Positions 6,008 to 9,025 of a stretch of DNA of 9,025 nt are shown here, piece after piece. Positions within the stretch are counted from its first letter, which is position 1. The number at the start of each line of letters is the position of its first letter. The notes under the pieces are model-generated. The model worked only from the letters and a program-made list of their open reading frames with translations, did no database searches and was not told where the DNA came from. A program made the position numbers and the translations under genes. Origin of the DNA: an uncultured Lachnospiraceae bacterium. Lineage in GTDB: Bacteria; Bacillota; Clostridia; Lachnospirales; Lachnospiraceae. Location of the stretch: positions 1 through 9,025 of the forward strand of contig CAKRNX010000088.1 of the NCBI GenBank assembly GCA_934371475.1. The letters are read 5' to 3'.

Positions 6008-6487
6008 TTATTGCTGCCGCACCGACATTGCCTCGTCGCAAATCTTGTGTCCATATATCGTGCCCTCCCGTTGCCATACCATTACATAATCTTTTTCCCC
6101 CGTAGCTTCATCCAGGCCGCTATACTGAATCTCAAATCCTTCTCTCTGATAAAAAGATATAGCCGGTATATTTTTTTGATATACATTTAAAAGCAGTTTG
6201 CTCCTTGTATCCTTTACATAATCCAGCAGAATTTTGCCAATGCCCTGCGACTGCATTGCCTCAGAAACAAAAATTCCTTCTATATATTCACCATTCATTC
6301 CGATAAAGCCCTGTATCTCATAATTATCTTCATAAACATATACGGTTGCCTGCAACAGCAGTTCTTTCACAAGCTCCAAATTTCTTTTCCAATATTGAGC
6401 AAGAATAAAACAATGGGCCTTTATATTTGTATCCAACCATATATCTGCAACTATATTGATATCTGCCTTTCGTAATTCCCTGATCAT
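6008..6487 (-). CDS. GNAT family N-acetyltransferase with repeat-derived C-terminus
   Basis: The protein (159 residues) is a GCN5-related acetyltransferase resembling the YjaB group: MIRELRKADI and IWLDTNIKAH at the N-terminus, a β-strand run YIEGIFVS, the acetyl-CoA loop QSQGIGK (79-85), and NVYQKN..AISFYQREGF (101-118). Such enzymes move an acetyl group from acetyl-CoA to an amine; the substrate is unknown. Family members end soon after DYVMVWQR. Here residues from about 140 on, EGTIYGHKICDEAMSVRQQ, are encoded by the long direct repeat, which supplies the stop codon. The tail is probably not native but may be tolerated, as the domain core is complete. The ATG has AAGGAG 11 bases upstream. 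It lies 39 bp after the EFR1 gene, in the same operon. Confidence 0.87.
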   Translation of the reverse strand: MIRELRKADINIVADIWLDTNIKAHCFILAQYWKRNLELVKELLLQATVYVYEDNYEIQGFIGMNGEYIEGIFVSEAMQSQGIGKILLDYVKDTRSKLLLNVYQKNIPAISFYQREGFEIQYSGLDEATGEKDYVMVWQREGTIYGHKICDEAMSVRQQ

Positions 6488-6526
6488 AACGAGATACTCT
6501 CCTTCAACTTCCGATTAAAGCCCGAT

Positions 6527-7282
6527 TTATAAGAACAATTCACATTCTTTTCTGACTGAACAAGCCTTTTTGATTGCCATACCTGCGACTGCCGTCATAA
6601 AGCCACTTATCTTCCGAGCATGCTTTGGACAGACGGATACACAACGCATACATGAAATGCATTTGCTCTTATCTGTCATTTGGGGATTTTTCCTGTCAAT
6701 CGCTCCTGCTGGACATTTATCTGCGCATAGTCCACAGGCAGAGCATGAAGCAATTACTTTTGGAATCAGACCTGCACTGGATTCCTTATACGGTCTATTC
6801 CCTGGAATCTCTGGCACAGTTTCATTATTACTTTCCGCTTTTTCTAATATTTGATTACCAAATTCAGCTAATTGATTGCGATCATTTTCATCCGGTCTTC
6901 CGGTCGCATACTGATGCAAAATAGAATGCTCTGCAACTGCCGATACAGCTGCAATCACATGAAAACCTGCTTTAACAGAATAATCTTCCATCTGTACAAG
7001 CGTATTCTCATAAGCCCTGTTTCCATATACAGCAACAATCGTACACTTACACTGATTGCCTTCTATCTTAGCAAGCCGGTCTAAAGCAAGCTGTGGTGCT
7101 ACTCCACCAAAAGAAGGCATTGCGATCACAGCTATGTCTTCTTTTGTTAATGAAATGGAATTAAAATCCAAATCTGTTTTTGAAAGGTCTATATCTTTAA
7201 CTTCATCCCAGAATTTTGTTATTGTATTTGCTACCTTTTCGGTTCCACCTGTCGGGCTAAAAATAATTCTATATTTGTTCAT
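6527..7282 (-). CDS. EFR1-type flavodoxin/4Fe-4S ferredoxin fusion protein
   Basis: The 251-residue protein joins a flavodoxin-like domain (about 1-150, FMN loop SPTGGTEK at 9-16, PSFGG at 56-60) to a two-cluster ferredoxin domain (about 176-225). The latter has CSACGLCADKCP (C180, C183, C186, C190) and CISCMRCVSVCP (C208, C211, C214, C218), each able to bind a 4Fe-4S cluster. This order and length fit the EFR1 family of anaerobic Bacillota. It likely passes electrons between FMN and iron-sulphur partners in the cytoplasm; its partner is unknown. The ATG has a GGAGG about 15 bases upstream, a rather long gap. It is the first gene of an operon with the GNAT gene. No convincing promoter was found in the ~60 bases upstream, so it may be co-transcribed with RhuM. 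Confidence 0.92.
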   Translation of the reverse strand: MNKYRIIFSPTGGTEKVANTITKFWDEVKDIDLSKTDLDFNSISLTKEDIAVIAMPSFGGVAPQLALDRLAKIEGNQCKCTIVAVYGNRAYENTLVQMEDYSVKAGFHVIAAVSAVAEHSILHQYATGRPDENDRNQLAEFGNQILEKAESNNETVPEIPGNRPYKESSAGLIPKVIASCSACGLCADKCPAGAIDRKNPQMTDKSKCISCMRCVSVCPKHARKISGFMTAVAGMAIKKACSVRKECELFL

Positions 7283-7339
7283 ATTATATTTTTCTGACCT
7301 CCGATTTAATCTACTTTTCCTTTATAATACAAGTCAAGT

Positions 7340-7492
7340 TTACACTGCTGCCACCTGCCACTGTCTCGACCGTTGAGGCAATGAATGCCTCTCAACTTCT
7401 ACATAATCCATCCGCTCTAACCACTGATTGGCCATACACTCACAGGGAGTTGAGTTGCCGGATTTCACCGTCTCGACCTGGTATCCAGTCAT
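7340..7492 (-). CDS. Possible 50-residue ORF coupled to RhuM
   Basis: On the minus strand ATG at 7492 overlaps the RhuM stop as TAATG, a typical translational-coupling arrangement. The frame stays open for 50 codons (MTGYQVETVKSGNSTPCECM and on to QWQVAAV). The middle part, WLERMDYVEVERHS, has a normal-looking composition, but I recognise no family, and the end is odd. The same DNA holds two copies of GGTCGAGAC and a bulged hairpin (7372-7396), so it could instead be non-coding. It may also be the remnant of a longer gene. Confidence 0.35.
   Translation of the reverse strand: MTGYQVETVKSGNSTPCECMANQWLERMDYVEVERHSLPQRSRQWQVAAV
7358..7481. repeat. Short direct repeats and a bulged hairpin after RhuM
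   Basis: On the minus strand GGTCGAGACGGTG (7479 to 7467) and GGTCGAGACAGTG (7371 to 7359) differ by one base and lie 108 bp apart. Between them GTTGAGGCA (7372-7380) pairs with TGCCTCTCAAC (7386-7396), leaving a two-base bulge. No T-tract follows, so this is not a clear terminator. It might be a recombination scar or a processed RNA end. Confidence 0.4.
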
Positions 7493-8526
7493 TATTTCTT
7501 TGCGCTTTCTTCTAATTCCAGCATAAATTTATCGAAGTCAGACATAAACAATCTGTCCTGAATCACACGGTATTTTTCAAATTCTGTCTCAGCATGGAGC
7601 TTTGCAATCGCCGCTGTCACCTTGCCTGCATCCTGCAAAATACCGTAATCAAACATTTCAATGAAACTGTTGAGCCTCTTTTCCCAGTCCTGCATCGTAA
7701 GCGGAATATACCGCAATGTCATATTTTCCGCGAAATCCAGGTATGCAGTAACCATACGGTTAAGCTGCTTCATTTCATCCTGACTCAGATAATTTTTAGC
7801 AACCGTAACATCGCTTTTCTTAATCTTTTCGTCAGGAGCATCTGCCCAGGTGGTTAATCCCATATGATCCTTTGTATGATTGGCTCTTTCCACGATCAGC
7901 TCAGCTGCTGTATGTCCGTGAACTGCGTAATGCATTTTATTCCGGACTGTCGCATAAAATCTTCTCGTCGTTGCAGCATTTTTATCATAATCAACGGCTG
8001 TGGCATACAGATCGGTGATCTTCTGATAGAACTTTCTTTCGCTGGCACGGATCTCTCGGATGCGCTCTAACTGCTCGTCGAAATACTTCTCTGTCAGATA
8101 CGTTCCTCGCTTCAGCCGTTCATCATCCATCACCCAGCCTTTGATGGTATACTCCTTGACGATCTGGTTTACCCATTTACGAAACTGTACCGCACGCTCG
8201 GAATTGACCTTGAAGCCTACGGCAATGATCATCTCCAGGGAGTAGTGATTTGTGCTGTAGCTTTTTCCATCTGCGGCAGTTATCCGAAATTTTCGGATAA
8301 CTGAATCCTCCTGCAACTCACTATCACTAAATATTTTTTTGACATGATAGTTTACGGTCCGAACATCCACATCATACAGTGTGGCCATCATCTTCTGCGT
8401 CAGCAATATATTCTCATCCTCATAGCGCATCTCAACACTGTCCTTCTGATTACCGACAGACGCAACATAAGTTAAGTATTCCGCCGCGCTTGAACGGATA
8501 GTGATTTCATCTTTTTTCTTCTTCAA
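7492..8526 (-). CDS. RhuM family protein
   Basis: The protein (344 residues from the chosen start) matches the RhuM family, named after a Salmonella pathogenicity-island protein and frequent in defence and mobile islands; its biochemical role is not established. An N-terminal helix-turn-helix-like part (about 42-66, LTQKMMATLYDVDVRTVNYH) leads to the family's conserved middle, NHYSLEMIIAVGFKVNS and FRKWVNQIVKEYTIKG (about 93-131). A helical C-terminal half follows. The start is taken as TTG at 8526 because GGAGG lies 9 bases upstream; the frame also opens from a TTG at 8559. Upstream are the 17-bp palindrome and a repeat-borne promoter. The reading frame is intact. The DNA-binding role is inferred from the N-terminal motif. 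A 50-codon frame overlaps its stop. Confidence 0.88.
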   Translation of the reverse strand: MKKKKDEITIRSSAAEYLTYVASVGNQKDSVEMRYEDENILLTQKMMATLYDVDVRTVNYHVKKIFSDSELQEDSVIRKFRITAADGKSYSTNHYSLEMIIAVGFKVNSERAVQFRKWVNQIVKEYTIKGWVMDDERLKRGTYLTEKYFDEQLERIREIRASERKFYQKITDLYATAVDYDKNAATTRRFYATVRNKMHYAVHGHTAAELIVERANHTKDHMGLTTWADAPDEKIKKSDVTVAKNYLSQDEMKQLNRMVTAYLDFAENMTLRYIPLTMQDWEKRLNSFIEMFDYGILQDAGKVTAAIAKLHAETEFEKYRVIQDRLFMSDFDKFMLELEESAKK

Positions 8527-8585
8527 ACAGCATCCCCTCCACAATTTCCACTTATCCAATTATCCTGCTGCGCAGCCCATCATTG

Positions 8586-8602
8586 CACGCGCCCGGCGCG
8601 TG
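8586..8602. repeat. 17-bp GC-rich palindrome, copy 3 of 3
   Basis: CACGCGCC-C-GGCGCGTG, identical to the copy at 5004. It lies 60 bp upstream of the RhuM TTG start in the leftward sense, preceded on the plus strand by CATCATTGCA and followed by ATAAA as in copy 2. Confidence 0.8.
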
Positions 8603-8619
8603 ATAAAGCCTGACAACAA

Positions 8620-8656
8620 AATAGTGGCTCCCGGTCCATCGCCTGAAGCCACTATT
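8620..8656 (-). terminator. 10-bp hairpin in repeat copy B
   Basis: AATAGTGGCT (8620-8629) and AGCCACTATT (8647-8656) are perfect complements with a 17-base loop, followed leftward by TTTGTTGTC. It would stop transcription arriving from the DUF1016 fragment and the small ORF before RhuM. Confidence 0.55.
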
Positions 8657-8684
8657 ATTATACATTATAACTCGCCACTGCCAA
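8657..8684 (-). promoter_or_regulatory. Repeat-borne promoter, copy B, facing RhuM
   Basis: TTGGCA (8684-8679) and TATAAT (8662-8657) on the minus strand are 16 bp apart, exactly as in copy A. The predicted start near 8650 lies within the first arm of the hairpin, and the leader to the RhuM start would be about 124 bases including the palindrome. Confidence 0.45.
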
Positions 8685-8802
8685 TACCGTTACTGATCCC
8701 TGCTGACGTTATTGCTGCTGCACCGACATTGCCTCGTCGCAAAACTTGTGTCCATATATCGTGTCCTCCCGTTAATACTGTGTGAAAATTTGTATTTTTC
8801 AT
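8665..8802 (-). CDS. Possible 45-residue peptide ORF ending in the repeat
   Basis: ATG at 8802 has AAGGA 9 bases upstream. It opens a 45-codon frame beginning MKNTNFHTVLTGG and ending AITSAGISNGIGSGEL. The first ten residues come from unique sequence; the rest is repeat-encoded. Of four base differences from copy A in this frame, three are silent third-position changes and one is D-to-V, a weak hint that the frame was once translated. The GG pair after a short hydrophobic stretch and the Gly/Ala-rich end recall double-glycine peptides, but the leader would be very short. It is in frame with the DUF1016 fragment, separated by a stop codon. It may equally be the end of an unknown gene copied with the repeat. 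Confidence 0.3.
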   Translation of the reverse strand: MKNTNFHTVLTGGHDIWTQVLRRGNVGAAAITSAGISNGIGSGEL

Positions 8803-8838
8803 CGCATGAAATCCTTGAGAATAGGCTGTCAACTTTAT

Positions 8839-9025
8839 TTATACACCATCATTTTCCACACGCATCAAAAGCCGATAATGAGTCCAACTCAATTCGCTAC
8901 GCAGTGCGTAGCCATTTGGAAACGTCAAATAAAACTGCCTCATATTTTTCAAATTGGCAACAGTAAATCCTTTTCCAAAATCTTGAGTCATTTGTTTCGA
9001 TAATTCTTTCAATAAACCTGTCCCA
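8839..9025 (-). pseudogene. DUF1016/YhcG-type nuclease-family gene, truncated at its C-terminus
   Basis: The minus-strand frame entering at the window edge reads 61 residues that match the N-terminal DUF1016 domain of YhcG-like PDDEXK proteins. Motifs include LLKELSKQMTQDFGKGF, ANLKNMRQFY, and ALRSELSWTHYRLLMRVEN. In intact members about 150-200 more residues follow, including the PDDEXK nuclease domain. Here MRVEN is followed by DGV and a TAA stop at 8839-8841, and the bases after it do not resemble the family. The nuclease part is therefore lost. The 5' part of the gene lies outside the window. DUF1016 genes often neighbour restriction-modification genes and RhuM, so this supports a decayed defence island. 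Confidence 0.8.

Larger units (their letters stand above)
5816..6072. repeat. Long direct repeat, copy A (palindrome plus 162-bp core)
   Basis: The core 5911-6072 aligns without gaps to 8612-8773 with 5 differences in 162 (about 97% identity). The outer part, CATCATTGCA plus the palindrome (5816-5840), is also shared with 8578-8602. Between the two parts this copy has 70 bases and the other only 9. The core carries a 10-bp hairpin, a promoter-like pair of boxes, and a leftward open stretch that ends at TAA 5964-5966. The right edge falls inside the GNAT gene. Copies lie in the same orientation 2.7 kb apart, so they are direct repeats that could recombine and delete the segment between them. 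Confidence 0.9.
8578..8773. repeat. Long direct repeat, copy B (palindrome plus 162-bp core)
   Basis: The core 8612-8773 is the gap-free partner of 5911-6072. The differing positions here are A8616, A8677, T8719, A8743 and T8764. The palindrome block 8578-8602 is separated from the core by only 9 bases. The right edge falls at GTT 8773, after which sequence unrelated to copy A begins and leads to the DUF1016 fragment. It fills most of the gene-free stretch between RhuM and that fragment. Confidence 0.9.

Noticed and set aside
7283..7339. Promoter for the EFR1 gene from TTGACT and TATTAT
   Set aside because: The boxes are only a few bases apart and no alternative pair has acceptable spacing.
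5004..8602. CRISPR array made from the repeated palindrome
   Set aside because: Only three copies with irregular spacing of 0.8 and 2.8 kb, with genes between them and no cas genes.

Overview
The window looks like an accessory stretch of a Gram-positive anaerobe of the class Clostridia, most likely Lachnospiraceae. Reasons: strong GGAGG-type ribosome binding sites, several probable TTG starts, an EFR1-type flavodoxin/ferredoxin fusion, a BilS-like flavodoxin, and family-level resemblance of most proteins to gut Clostridia. This placement is from recognition, not from a search. Base composition changes visibly along the window: the left 2.8 kb is AT-rich, 3.3-5.8 kb is clearly more GC-rich, and the right part is intermediate, so it is probably a mosaic of segments of different origin.

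Left region (1-2820): after two leftward-facing hairpin terminators there is one self-contained rightward transcription unit. It has a good promoter, a gene for an NdpA/YejK-like (NA37) nucleoid-associated protein, 27 bp, an unrecognised ~500-residue protein with three C-terminal membrane segments, and a terminator overlapping the last codons. Every other gene in the window points left. A DNA-binding protein paired with a membrane-anchored partner, in an isolated AT-rich unit next to transposase debris, is the best candidate here for an uncharacterised (possibly defence) system. The function is inferred only from layout.

Middle region (2890-5050): an IS256-family transposase remnant is joined to the first 11 codons of a patatin-like phospholipase gene. 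That stub sits at the end of a leftward operon encoding a BilS-like flavodoxin and a zinc-dependent alcohol dehydrogenase, whose stop and start overlap (TAATG).

Right region (5050-9025): all leftward. It holds an unrecognised protein with an acidic middle and a Cys/His-rich tail, an operon of EFR1 flavodoxin-ferredoxin plus GNAT acetyltransferase, a RhuM-family protein with a small overlapping frame, and at the edge a truncated DUF1016/YhcG nuclease-family gene. Two 162-bp direct repeats (5911-6072 and 8612-8773, 5 differences, no gaps) carry a perfect 10-bp hairpin and a promoter-like sequence. Each lies just upstream, in the leftward sense, of a gene (5052-5783 and RhuM). A 17-bp GC-rich palindrome occurs three times, at 5004, 5824 and 8586, each time ahead of a leftward gene. 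One repeat runs into the GNAT gene and supplies its stop codon; the other follows the broken DUF1016 gene. RhuM and DUF1016 genes are common in defence and mobile islands, so this part also looks like a remodelled accessory locus.
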